A stretch of 64,000 nt of DNA from an uncultured Bacillota bacterium (GTDB lineage Bacteria > Bacillota > Clostridia > Peptostreptococcales > Anaerovoracaceae), in NCBI GenBank assembly GCA_949292945.1, contig CASFAX010000002.1, positions 61,519 to 125,518 of the forward strand. Reading direction: 5' to 3'. Below the pieces are notes generated by a model. The model was not told the DNA's origin and ran no database searches. It saw nothing but the letters and a program-made list of their open reading frames with translations. Every line of letters begins with the position of its first letter. Position 1 is the first letter of the stretch. Below are positions 17,992-26,142 of this stretch, in pieces. Made by a program: the position numbers and the translations under genes.

Positions 17992-19071
17992 ATGAAAAGA
18001 TATGTAGCGGATTTTATTTCAGACAGTGACAAGGATTCCAGAATCCGAAGTGTGCTGGAACCTATCTTAGCTGAATACGGCGGTTCCGGCTTTTCTCTAC
18101 TCCGGGGATGCGATGAATTCATGAGAGCTGCCGAAAACGGAGATCTCGCAGGTTCATCTGTAATCCTGGCCGCAGACATAGGTGAAGGAGGCGTAAGCTT
18201 TCCGGCCCTTAAGCTCATAGATTTCATCTGGCAGCACCGCAGATCTGACATGCTGAAAGGTTCCGTATGGGGACTCATCATCGACGGAAAGGAAGATTTC
18301 TTCACTAAAGATCTGGGAAGGAGACTGGCTTTTACCATAAATGCTGCCGGTGGAACTTTCCCCGGAAAACCTCTTGTGGAGGCTACAGGAAGCCTGAAGA
18401 ATTTTAAAACCATAGCCGGTGTGTGGAACGTGAGCCTTATGGATGCCTACGGCAAAAGCTGCCGCCTGCTTATAGACAAAGTCTGCAATTTCAAATTTCC
18501 TAAATCCAGCCATCCTTCAATTCTTGCCATTCACGCCAGCAATATGAAAACATCCAACAGCCTGGCTCTCTGGAATATGACGGAATCCCTAATCCGGGAC
18601 AAATCTGATACGGAACTCATATCCATAAGAAACGGCCAGCTGTGGGACTGCAGGGGCTGCAAATACGAAGACTGCCTTCACTTCGGAGAAAGAGGCGACT
18701 GCTTCTACGGCGGAGTCATGGTGGAAAAGGTGTACCCCGCTATATTAAAAAGCGATGTGCTGGTACTTATCTGCCCTAATTATAACGATTCGGTAAGTGC
18801 CAACATCATGGCTTTTATTAACAGGCTCACGGCACTGTTCAGGGCGAAGGATTTCAGCCGAAAGAAGATATACGCCGTTATCGTATCCGGATACAGCGGA
18901 GGAGATCTGGTGGCCCAGCAGATAATCGGAGCCATAAACATGAACAAGAATCTCATCCTTCCGCCGAGATTCACCCTTATGGCTACGGCCAACAACCCCG
19001 GTGAAGCCGAAACTATTCCGGGCATAGAAGAGCAGGTTGCAGACTTTGCAGAGAGAATAATTGGCGCATAA
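17992..19071 (+). CDS. Flavodoxin-fold (NADPH-FMN reductase-like) protein with four-cysteine motif
   Basis: A 359-residue protein. The N-terminal ~160 residues carry VILAADIGEGG and GLIIDGKEDF and resemble a Rossmann-like domain of no known family to me. Residues ~170-355 look like NADPH-dependent FMN reductase/iron-sulfur flavoprotein: ILAIHASNMKTSNS occupies the phosphate-binding loop position, and a cysteine set C-x2-C-x4-C-x8-C (in DCRGCKYEDCLHF and following residues) sits where such proteins have an Fe-S or substrate motif. LICPNYNDSVSA matches the family's PxYxxxxSA region. A GGAGGAATT site precedes the ATG, 48 bases after the LDH-fold gene. Likely the redox partner of this operon. Confidence 0.75.
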   Translation: MKRYVADFISDSDKDSRIRSVLEPILAEYGGSGFSLLRGCDEFMRAAENGDLAGSSVILAADIGEGGVSFPALKLIDFIWQHRRSDMLKGSVWGLIIDGKEDFFTKDLGRRLAFTINAAGGTFPGKPLVEATGSLKNFKTIAGVWNVSLMDAYGKSCRLLIDKVCNFKFPKSSHPSILAIHASNMKTSNSLALWNMTESLIRDKSDTELISIRNGQLWDCRGCKYEDCLHFGERGDCFYGGVMVEKVYPAILKSDVLVLICPNYNDSVSANIMAFINRLTALFRAKDFSRKKIYAVIVSGYSGGDLVAQQIIGAINMNKNLILPPRFTLMATANNPGEAETIPGIEEQVADFAERIIGA

Positions 19072-19077
19072 AATTTT

Positions 19078-19104
19078 CGACTCCCGGAAAACTCCCGGGA
19101 GTCG
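19078..19104. terminator. GC-rich hairpin between convergent genes
   Basis: A 10-bp perfect stem (cgactcccgg with its complement) lies between the flavodoxin-fold gene and the convergent transporter gene. Neither side has a full T run (AAAATTTT on the minus-strand side), so it is a weaker terminator candidate. Confidence 0.5.
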
Positions 19105-19142
19105 AAAGGTAGAAGGATAATATTTATTTAGCTTTAAGGCTA

Positions 19143-20555
19143 TTAGAATGGACCATAGTTGATTGCGTTTGCAATAGCTATGAGGATGTATGCTGAAACG
19201 ATCATGGTTCCGAAGATCTTCCAGGACATCTTCAGCCAGTCACCGTAGTTCAGTCCGCAGAGGGAACATGTGATAAGTCCGCCGCCTGGCCAGAACATGT
19301 TGGTGATTCCGTCGCCCAGCTGGTAGGTAAGTACCATAACCTGCTGATTTATTCCCAGCATCTTTCCGAGAGGGCTCATGATAGGCATCATCATGAGAGC
19401 TTTTCCGGAACCGGATACTACGAAGAAGTTGAATGCGGTTACGAATACGAACAGGATGAGCAGCGTGATGAGCGGGCTCTTTCCTTCCAGTGAGTTACCC
19501 AGTGCATATACTACGGTATCCATAATCTTTCCCTGCTTCAGGAGAACCATTACAGACTGTGCAAGACCGATAGCAAATGCTGCAGTCAGTACCTGGGATG
19601 CGCCCTGTACGAATACCTGGCAGAACTGATTAGGGTTAATCTGGTATATAATCGAAATCGCTATGGCGTATACTACGTAGTAAGCTGCGAACTGTGCAAG
19701 ACCGAATCCAAGTTCCAGACATCCGTAAGCAAGCCATATACAGAGGATTACGAAGAGGGCAAGAGCGAGAACTTCTTTCCATGTGAACTTGGCTTTATCT
19801 CCTGCTTCTCCTGACTCTTCCTTTCTCTTAAGCTCTGCAAGCTGAGCCTGATACTCTTCTGCAACGTAGCTCTTTGAAGGGTCCTTCTTTATTCTGCGGA
19901 TGTAGAGCATGAGGCCTACGAATCCGATAGTTGCAAGTACGAGGAATACGACGAATCTGTATCCGATACCGGAGAAGATAGGAAGTCCTACCATTTCCTG
20001 AGAAATACCGGTGGTGAACATGTTTACCATGCCGCATGCAAAACCTGCTGTTGCTGCGAACATGATGGTTCCGCCTGCTACCAGTCTGTCATATCCCAGA
20101 GCCATTACCAGTGAAGTTACGATAGGGAAGAACGGATATACACCTTCGCCTGCGCCGAGGATGTTCATTCCTGCAAAGTACAGATAGAATATTATAATAG
20201 CGATGATGTTCTTTCCCTTGGTTACTTCTGAAAGCTTTGTGATTCCCTGTGCAAGAGCTCCGGTGTGGTTAAGAATACCAAGGCTTCCAGAGCAGAGAAG
20301 CAGCGAACCCATGATGGTTGCACCGTTTACAAAGCCGTTGTAAAGAGCTGAGAAGAAATCCTGAAAGCTGATAGGGTCTTCATTCTCTATGTAAGAGAAC
20401 TCGTCCGGATTGATTGCTCCCGATTCGTCGGTTGCGAACTGTCCGTTAGGCACTATATAGGAAAGTATAGTGACCAGGATCATGATAATGAACATTATCA
20501 CGAAAACGTGAGGCATCTGAAAGCCTTTCTTTTTCTTTTCTAATGTTTCTCCCAT
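19143..20555 (-). CDS. YfcC-family membrane transporter
   Basis: A 470-residue polytopic protein with about 11-12 helices, a cytosolic Lys-rich N-terminus and a charged cytosolic loop (about residues 215-245). The MNILGAGEGVYPFFPI and TNMFWPGGGLITCSL segments are characteristic of the YfcC/C4-dicarboxylate-type family (ion transporter superfamily), whose members carry amino acids, peptides or dicarboxylates. The divergent neighbours encode an M20 hydrolase and an amidohydrolase, so it probably imports their substrate. A sigma-54 promoter and palindromes lie upstream. The ATG has no adjacent Shine-Dalgarno; the AAAGGAGG is about 30 bases upstream, behind a small hairpin. Confidence 0.85.
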   Translation of the reverse strand: MGETLEKKKKGFQMPHVFVIMFIIMILVTILSYIVPNGQFATDESGAINPDEFSYIENEDPISFQDFFSALYNGFVNGATIMGSLLLCSGSLGILNHTGALAQGITKLSEVTKGKNIIAIIIFYLYFAGMNILGAGEGVYPFFPIVTSLVMALGYDRLVAGGTIMFAATAGFACGMVNMFTTGISQEMVGLPIFSGIGYRFVVFLVLATIGFVGLMLYIRRIKKDPSKSYVAEEYQAQLAELKRKEESGEAGDKAKFTWKEVLALALFVILCIWLAYGCLELGFGLAQFAAYYVVYAIAISIIYQINPNQFCQVFVQGASQVLTAAFAIGLAQSVMVLLKQGKIMDTVVYALGNSLEGKSPLITLLILFVFVTAFNFFVVSGSGKALMMMPIMSPLGKMLGINQQVMVLTYQLGDGITNMFWPGGGLITCSLCGLNYGDWLKMSWKIFGTMIVSAYILIAIANAINYGPF

Positions 20556-20565
20556 TTTGATTCTG

Positions 20566-20595
20566 GCGCGTACTTTAAACGCGCGTCCTCCTTTT
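20566..20595 (-). promoter_or_regulatory. Shine-Dalgarno separated from start by a hairpin
   Basis: On the minus strand AAAGGAGG (20594-20587) is followed by a perfect 6-bp stem GCGCGT/ACGCGC with a 7-base loop, then ten bases to the transporter ATG. Folded, the hairpin would reduce the effective spacing from about 31 to about 12 bases. Confidence 0.5.
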
Positions 20596-20663
20596 TCCTT
20601 TTTCCGTTTTAACTTTTGTTCGTTCTGTCTCTGTTACTCCCAACAAATCCCCTGACTGGTTCC

Positions 20664-20678
20664 CTCGGTCTTGAGCAC
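20664..20678 (+). repeat. 15-bp direct repeat, copy 1 (CTCGGTCTTGAGCAC)
   Basis: An identical 15-base sequence recurs at 20937-20951. Both copies continue into CCGG after zero or two bases, giving CGGT...ACCG arms. This copy lies in the leader of the transporter transcript in antisense orientation, the other in the M20 leader in sense orientation, so a DNA-level binding site is more likely than a shared RNA element. Confidence 0.6.
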
Positions 20679-20716
20679 CGGTAACGTAAATGATTTAGCA
20701 TTACGCCTCCTAATAG

Positions 20717-20734
20717 TAGCATATTCCGTGCCAA
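20717..20734 (-). promoter_or_regulatory. Sigma-54 (-24/-12) promoter of the YfcC-type transporter
   Basis: The minus strand reads TTGGCACGGAATATGCTA: a perfect -24 TTGGCAC and a -12 TGC, with the obligatory GG and GC dinucleotides exactly ten bases apart. The predicted start is near 20707. A sigma-54 activator gene is encoded 3.5 kb away in the same locus. Confidence 0.85.
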
Positions 20735-20816
20735 ATATTCGCTAAAATCCGTTATTGTTGAAATTCCAAGGTTTTACGCTTACTAACAATATTTAATTCT
20801 CAGAAAACGGCTCATT

Positions 20817-20857
20817 TTTGTAAATTTTACTTTACAAAATCGTAAATTTTTGTTTAC
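20817..20857. promoter_or_regulatory. Tandem palindromes, probable enhancer sites for the sigma-54 activator
   Basis: TTTGTAAA-N6-TTTACAAA (20817-20838) is a perfect 8-bp inverted repeat, and a related GTAAA-N6-TTTAC (20842-20857) follows within four bases. They lie about 110-150 bp upstream of the predicted sigma-54 start, the usual distance for enhancer-binding protein sites. Confidence 0.6.
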
Positions 20858-20877
20858 TTATATAAATATTCTTTGGC

Positions 20878-20906
20878 TTGCTGCAACTTTTGGCCCGTGA
20901 TATAAT
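20878..20906 (+). promoter_or_regulatory. Sigma-70-type promoter of the M20 hydrolase
   Basis: -35 TTGCTG (20878-20883), 17-bp spacer, perfect -10 TATAAT (20901-20906). It drives the genes opposite to the transporter, with a ~90-base leader that contains the second copy of the 15-bp repeat. Confidence 0.6.
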
Positions 20907-20936
20907 CGACTAAAATAAATCTCTTTTACCTGAGTT

Positions 20937-20951
20937 CTCGGTCTTGAGCAC
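20937..20951 (+). repeat. 15-bp direct repeat, copy 2 (CTCGGTCTTGAGCAC)
   Basis: Identical to the copy at 20664-20678. It lies just downstream of the M20 promoter, where a bound protein would block transcription. Confidence 0.6.
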
Positions 20952-21004
20952 ACCGGAAGTAAGCGGCAATCCGCCGCGTGAATTTAGGAAGGAGATATGA
21001 TAAC

Positions 21005-22231
21005 ATGACAATTTTAGAATCTGCTCTGGCAATTGAGGACCAGATTAAAGAGTACAGACATCACATTCACAGAAACCCTGAGGTCGGATTTTACCTGCCT
21101 AAAACCGCTGCATACGTACAGGAAAAGCTGGCGGAGATGGGTATTGAATCCGAAATCTGCGGAGGTCCTATAGATGATGCGTTCAGGCAGAAGTTCATAG
21201 CAGCAGGCTTTCCTGACATGGCTGAATCTACAGGCGTAGTTGCAACCATAGGTCACGGTGAGCCTTGTATTATGTTGAGAGCCGATATGGACGCGCTTCC
21301 TATGACTGAAGCCGAGGGCCTTGTAGATTTCAGATCCGAGGTTCCGGGAGTTGCTCACATGTGCGGACACGACGCTCACACGGCTATGCTCCTCGGCGCA
21401 GCAAAGCTTCTGAAGGACAGAGAAAGCGAACTTAAAGGAACGGTTAAACTCATGTTCCAGACAGGTGAGGAATGCGGATGCGGATCCCGCCTCATGATAG
21501 ATCACGGCCTCATGGAAAATCCTCACGTAGATGCAGCCTTTGCAATCCACGTTATGGCCGACCAGGAAGTAGGAACCCTTGGATTTACCCCGGGAATCAC
21601 TTCCGCAGCTATGGATACGTTCATGGTTAAGATAAAGGGAAAAGGCGGCCATTCATCCACACCGCACCTCTGCATCGACCCACTCATGATCGCAAACCAG
21701 CTCTACACCACCCTGAACCTCCTTCCGGGAAGAGAAATCGACCCGAGAGAGACTGTAGCCCTCACTTCCGGAAAGGCCGGAGGCGGTACTGCTGTAAACA
21801 TCATTCCTGACACGGCAGACGTGCTGGTGGCTGCAAGAACCTTCAACAGAGACGTAACCCACCACATGGTAGAGAGAATTCCTGAAATCGTAGATCACAC
21901 CGTTAAGATGTGGCGCGGCGACTACGAGATGCTCGACTTCCACACTCCATCCACATACAACGACGAAACCCTCTGCGAAGAGCTGAAGCCTTACCTGGAT
22001 GAAGTAATGGGAGAAGGTAAAGTCTACAACGCTCCTTGCATGGCGGGAACCGAGGACTTCGGATACGTAGGCGATGTCGTTCCTTCCGTATTTGCTACCT
22101 TAGGCGTAGGCGGAAAGGGCGCAGCTCCTATGCACAATCCTGGCATGTTCATAAACGAATCCATGCTTCCTTACGGTTCGGCTCTTCACGCAAACGTAGC
22201 TATAAATTGGCTTGAAAACCACAGCAAATAA
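21005..22231 (+). CDS. M20-family amidohydrolase (aminoacylase/carboxypeptidase type)
   Basis: A 408-residue zinc hydrolase of the M20D group that cleaves N-acyl amino acids or related amides. Visible motifs are LRADMDALPM, MCGHDAHTAMLLGAA (metal ligands His and Asp), the acidic pair QTGEECGCG, the dimerisation-domain GGHSSTPH, and the C-terminal GTEDFGYV and GAAPMHNPGM. The ATG at 21005 follows AAGGAGA at 9 bases; an ATG eight bases upstream is out of frame. It is followed 23 bases later by the amidohydrolase, forming a two-gene catabolic operon divergent from the transporter. Confidence 0.92.
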   Translation: MTILESALAIEDQIKEYRHHIHRNPEVGFYLPKTAAYVQEKLAEMGIESEICGGPIDDAFRQKFIAAGFPDMAESTGVVATIGHGEPCIMLRADMDALPMTEAEGLVDFRSEVPGVAHMCGHDAHTAMLLGAAKLLKDRESELKGTVKLMFQTGEECGCGSRLMIDHGLMENPHVDAAFAIHVMADQEVGTLGFTPGITSAAMDTFMVKIKGKGGHSSTPHLCIDPLMIANQLYTTLNLLPGREIDPRETVALTSGKAGGGTAVNIIPDTADVLVAARTFNRDVTHHMVERIPEIVDHTVKMWRGDYEMLDFHTPSTYNDETLCEELKPYLDEVMGEGKVYNAPCMAGTEDFGYVGDVVPSVFATLGVGGKGAAPMHNPGMFINESMLPYGSALHANVAINWLENHSK

Positions 22232-22254
22232 ATTTTAGAAAGAGAGTGTTTGAC

Positions 22255-23886
22255 ATGAAAAAGTATGACGTACTCTATGTAAACGGAAAAGTATTCACTT
22301 CCGACAAAGAAAATCTCTACGCTGAGAGCTTTGCCGTAAAGGACGGAAAGATCGCATGGGTAGGCAGCGATGCCGAGGCTCCGAAAGACGATGCGGAAAA
22401 GACAGTAGATCTGGGCGGACGCAGAGTTCTCCCTGGCTTTGTAGACAGCCACATGCACGCAATCATGCTTGCTGACTGCTGCCGTCAGATTTCAGCCCTT
22501 CCTCCTGCAGTACATTCCATTGAAGAGCTGGTGGAGGAGATTAAGAAGGTAAGAGCACAGCAAGAAGCCGGACAGTGGATCTTCGGATGGGGATATGACG
22601 AAGGAAAGCTGGCTGAGCACAGAGCTCCTAACAGATACGACCTGGACAAAGGCGCATCCGACGCTCCTGTAAGAGTAAACAGAACCTGCGGACACATCTG
22701 CTCCGTTAACAGCAAGGCCCTCGAAATGGCAGGGGTAACGAAGGATACTCCTGACCCTGAAGGCGGCAAAATCGGAAGAGATGAAAACGGCGAGCCTGAC
22801 GGTATTCTTTACGAAAACGCCAGAAACCTTCTGGACGGCATCATGAAGACAAAGACTGAGGATGACATGGTCGACGACCTTATGGCTCTCGACGAAATCC
22901 TCCTGTCCCAGGGTGTTACCACCGGAGCCGACATGGGCGAATTCGGCGGCGTAGACTTCAAGAGCGTTTACGGCAAGGCTATCGACAAGGGATTCCACAT
23001 CAGAGTTGCTGCATATCCTATGTGGGATGAGGTTAAAAACGACGAGACCTTCACCATTACGGAAGAAGATCAGAACCCTGACAACCAGTTCAGAATGGCA
23101 GGCGTAAAGCTCATCGGAGACGGAAGCGTGTCCGGAAGAACTGCATGGTGCGACGTTCCTTACCTCGACAGAGAAGATCCTACCAAGCTCAGCGACGAAT
23201 ACGGAATTCCTGTATGCACCCCTGAAGATATCGAAAGCGCAAAGGCATTCTGCAAGAAGAATCACTGCCAGCTTTCATACCATGCAATGGGCGCAAGAAC
23301 CATAGACAGAGCAGTAGGAGCTGGCTACGGCGAAACTCCTTGGCTGAAAGATTCATTTAAGAAAACTCCTTATCTGAGAATAGAACACGTTGCAATGCCT
23401 ACAGCCGACGCCATCAAGAAAGCTGCAGAAGCAGGCATCGCGTTCGTAACTCAGCCTATATTCCTCTATGCTGAAATCGAAAGCTACCTGGTAAATATGG
23501 GACTTGAGAGAACTCAGAAAAACTATCCTATAAAGGACTTCATCGAGTCCGGCGTTCAGTTCGCATTCAGCACCGACGCTCCTGCGACTGCATGGGCTAC
23601 GCCTTCTGAACCGTTTGCGTGCATTAAGGGCGCAGTTACCAGAAAGGCATACGACGGAACGGACTGCGGTCAGGAACACAAGGTAGACATCGAAACCGCC
23701 ATCATTCTCTACACCGCTGAATCCGCTCCTATGCTGGGATTCGAGAAGGTCGGAATGCTCAAGGACGGTTTCGCAGCAGACTTTGTCGTTCTCGACAAGG
23801 ACGTTCTGAACATCCCTGCAGACGACATAGACACTGTTACCGTAGAGGAAACCTACGTAGCAGGAGAGTGCGTATACAAGAAGTAA
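22255..23886 (+). CDS. YtcJ-like metal-dependent amidohydrolase
   Basis: A 543-residue amidohydrolase of the YtcJ/exoenzyme-regulatory-protein group: the beta-sandwich start ADFVVLDKDVL is at the C-terminus, the metal-binding VDSHMHA is near residue 65, and the SYHAMGARTIDRAV and FSTDAPAT segments hold later metal ligands. It probably hydrolyses an amide such as an N-acylated amino acid. The ATG at 22255 is preferred over a GTG three codons upstream because of spacing to the purine-rich GAAAGAGAG. It ends at a bidirectional terminator shared with the sigma-54 activator gene. Confidence 0.87.
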   Translation: MKKYDVLYVNGKVFTSDKENLYAESFAVKDGKIAWVGSDAEAPKDDAEKTVDLGGRRVLPGFVDSHMHAIMLADCCRQISALPPAVHSIEELVEEIKKVRAQQEAGQWIFGWGYDEGKLAEHRAPNRYDLDKGASDAPVRVNRTCGHICSVNSKALEMAGVTKDTPDPEGGKIGRDENGEPDGILYENARNLLDGIMKTKTEDDMVDDLMALDEILLSQGVTTGADMGEFGGVDFKSVYGKAIDKGFHIRVAAYPMWDEVKNDETFTITEEDQNPDNQFRMAGVKLIGDGSVSGRTAWCDVPYLDREDPTKLSDEYGIPVCTPEDIESAKAFCKKNHCQLSYHAMGARTIDRAVGAGYGETPWLKDSFKKTPYLRIEHVAMPTADAIKKAAEAGIAFVTQPIFLYAEIESYLVNMGLERTQKNYPIKDFIESGVQFAFSTDAPATAWATPSEPFACIKGAVTRKAYDGTDCGQEHKVDIETAIILYTAESAPMLGFEKVGMLKDGFAADFVVLDKDVLNIPADDIDTVTVEETYVAGECVYKK

Positions 23887-23928
23887 TCGACTGATTTAAT
23901 CTCATATCAACCTTTCTAAAAAATGCGA

Positions 23929-23962
23929 GACCCCGAAGACGTTTCAATCTTCGGGGTCTTTG
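23929..23962. terminator. Bidirectional rho-independent terminator
   Basis: An 11-bp perfect stem (GACCCCGAAGA) with an 8-base loop lies between the convergent amidohydrolase and activator genes. TTT follows on the plus strand and TTTTTT on the minus strand. Confidence 0.85.
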
Positions 23963-24020
23963 CATATGAAAAAACTCTTTTGCCTTACGCTTCATCCCGC
24001 TTTATTACGCGGTCTTTGCC

Positions 24021-25433
24021 CTAGAAGGACTCCAGGGTAAGCTCGCCCTTGTGAACGGAAAGGTCGTACTTGTGAAGCTTCTGGTTCAGGCTTTGCCGGC
24101 TTATTCCAAGGGATTCCGCCGCCGCGGCAAGGGTCTTGTTATCCTCAACGGCCCTTATAATCATGGCCTTTTCGTAGGCATCAAGCCTGTCTTTCAGATT
24201 TCCCGTAAAGCTCAGAACCTGCTCGCCGTAAGGGCTTTCAGCCGTGAGGGTGTCCACCTCTATATCGGACAGCATGTATGCCGGAAGGTCGCCTATTCCT
24301 ATGATCGTGGAATCGCAGAGATTGAATGCGCCTTCTATGACGTTTTTCAGCTCTCTCACGTTGCCGGGCCAGAAATAGGTCTGGAATATCTTCATTACGT
24401 CGTGGGAAACTCCGATTATGTTCTTATCCATCTCCGACTTGTATTCGTCCACAAAGTATTTTGTCAGAAGTCCTATGTCGCTTCCTCTATCCCTTAAAGG
24501 CGGTATGTTAAGGGTTACGCTGCCCAGGCGGTAGAACAGGTCGGCCCTGAGAATGCCGTCTTTGATGCAGGCAAGAGGAGGCCTGTTTATGGCCGCTATG
24601 ATTCGCACGTCCACATCCCTTGACTCGGCGCTTCCTATTCTCGTCACCTTTTTTTCCTCCAGAACCCGGAGAAGCTTTGCCTGAAGGCCCATGTCCATGG
24701 AATTTATCTCGTCCAGGAACACCGTACCTCCGTCAGCCGCCTCGAATATGCCAGCGTGATTTTCCGCTCCCGTATAGCTGCCTTTGACAGTTCCGAAGAA
24801 GATGCTCTCAAGGAGCGTCGCCGGGATTGCCGCGCAGTTCTGGGTTATGAACGGCTTGCTCTTTCTGGCGCTTCCCGAGTGAACGGACTGGGCGACCATT
24901 TCCTTTCCCGTGCCGGTTTCGCCGTATATGAGAAGGGATGACGACGTCTTCGACACCCGCTGTATCTGCTGGCGCAGGGTCTGTATAGGCTCGCTCCTTC
25001 CTATTATGTCCACGACGTTGTAAAGGTCTTTAGGAGTCTGAGACTTGCTGTGGGTTATGTTCAGGGACGTCAGAGTTTTCGTCCTCGACGGCGAATGGGT
25101 TATGCACACGGCGCCTATGACTTTTCCGTCTTCCCTTACCGGAAACGTGTCGTCTATTACTTTAAAGGACTTTCCCTGAGCCGTCGTAAGGGTGCTTTCG
25201 TAGGCCAGAGTTTCCTCGCCCGTTCTGAGAGCTTTCACTATGGTACTTTCCTCAGGATTCATGGTAGGGTAGACGGTGAACAGGTTCTTTCCGATGGCAT
25301 CCTTTTCCGCAAAAGGCGTAAGCCCTTCGTTGAACTTGTGCATGTAGACTATGCTGGCATCTGCGTCCACTACCAGTATGCCGTCCACGTAGTTTTCCAT
25401 GTTTGTTATTATGTTCAAATAATTTTCTAACAT
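24021..25433 (-). CDS. Sigma-54-dependent transcription activator with PAS sensor domain
   Basis: A 470-residue enhancer-binding protein: an N-terminal PAS-type sensor (about 10-120), an AAA+ domain with Walker A YGETGTGKE, a GSYTGA loop (variant of the sigma-54-contacting GAFTGA), Walker B GGTVFLDEI and the arginine-finger region LRADLFYRLG, then a Fis-type helix-turn-helix at the C-terminus (AAAESLGISRQSL). The ATG at 25433 has a GGAGAT site; the frame extends 68 codons upstream, but that overlaps the divergent gene and is not conserved-looking. It is the obvious regulator of the sigma-54 promoter upstream of the YfcC-type transporter. Confidence 0.92.
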   Translation of the reverse strand: MLENYLNIITNMENYVDGILVVDADASIVYMHKFNEGLTPFAEKDAIGKNLFTVYPTMNPEESTIVKALRTGEETLAYESTLTTAQGKSFKVIDDTFPVREDGKVIGAVCITHSPSRTKTLTSLNITHSKSQTPKDLYNVVDIIGRSEPIQTLRQQIQRVSKTSSSLLIYGETGTGKEMVAQSVHSGSARKSKPFITQNCAAIPATLLESIFFGTVKGSYTGAENHAGIFEAADGGTVFLDEINSMDMGLQAKLLRVLEEKKVTRIGSAESRDVDVRIIAAINRPPLACIKDGILRADLFYRLGSVTLNIPPLRDRGSDIGLLTKYFVDEYKSEMDKNIIGVSHDVMKIFQTYFWPGNVRELKNVIEGAFNLCDSTIIGIGDLPAYMLSDIEVDTLTAESPYGEQVLSFTGNLKDRLDAYEKAMIIRAVEDNKTLAAAAESLGISRQSLNQKLHKYDLSVHKGELTLESF

Positions 25434-25476
25434 AATCGGTATCTCCGTGGTATAATAACTTTTCGAGGTGATAAAA

Positions 25477-26142
25477 ATGAATGATTCTTTAAAATATAAG
25501 CTTGTAATATTCGACCTTGACGGTACCCTTTTAAATACCCTGGACGATTTATATAACAGCGTGGCTTTCGCCCTTTCCGAAAACGGCCTTGCGCCAAGGA
25601 CAAAGGCTGAAGTCAGGCAGTTTCTCGGTAACGGCATGAAAAACCTGATTCACAGATCCGTTCCGGAGGGCACAGATCCTGAAACGGAGCTTGCAACATA
25701 TAAGTCGTTTCGGGCTCACTACAAGGTTCACTGCACGGACCTTACCGCCCCTTATCCCGGCATACCGGAAGCTCTTTCACGCATAAGGGAGGCCGGAATT
25801 CACATCGCCGTCCTGTCAAACAAAGCTGACCCGGAGGCCGTAAGGCTCTGCAACCTCTACGTTCCCGGCCTTTTCGACTCGGCAGCAGGGGAAAGGGAGG
25901 GCGTTCCGAGAAAGCCTTCTCCAGAGGGAGTGCTCACTTTGATGAAAGGCGCAAACGCTGCTCCCGGTGAAACCCTCTACGTGGGGGACTCCGAAGTGGA
26001 TATAGAAACCGCAAGGAATGCCGGCGTTTCCTGTCTCTCCGTAAACTGGGGATTCAGGGACACTGACCAGCTCATCGCTTCCGGCGCCACCAAAGTCGTA
26101 AGCACCGCAGCTGAAATGGCAGACGCCACATTACTTCCATAA
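25477..26142 (+). CDS. HAD-family phosphatase (phosphoglycolate phosphatase-like)
   Basis: A 221-residue HAD hydrolase with all four motifs: nucleophile FDLDGTLLNT, motif II VLSNKA, a motif III lysine (RKPSPEG) and the acidic GDSEVDIETA. The cap domain and length fit the Gph group, which dephosphorylates 2-phosphoglycolate or similar small metabolites. The ATG at 25477 follows AGGTGA; a GTG three codons upstream overlaps that site. An extended -10 (TGGTATAAT) lies just upstream. Its 3' end overlaps the convergent nucleotidyltransferase gene by 12 bases. Confidence 0.85.
   Translation: MNDSLKYKLVIFDLDGTLLNTLDDLYNSVAFALSENGLAPRTKAEVRQFLGNGMKNLIHRSVPEGTDPETELATYKSFRAHYKVHCTDLTAPYPGIPEALSRIREAGIHIAVLSNKADPEAVRLCNLYVPGLFDSAAGEREGVPRKPSPEGVLTLMKGANAAPGETLYVGDSEVDIETARNAGVSCLSVNWGFRDTDQLIASGATKVVSTAAEMADATLLP

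Noticed and set aside
20871..20893. Second sigma-54-like element on the plus strand before the M20 gene
   Set aside because: The GG is not followed by GC at ten bases; a TATAAT box explains the promoter better.
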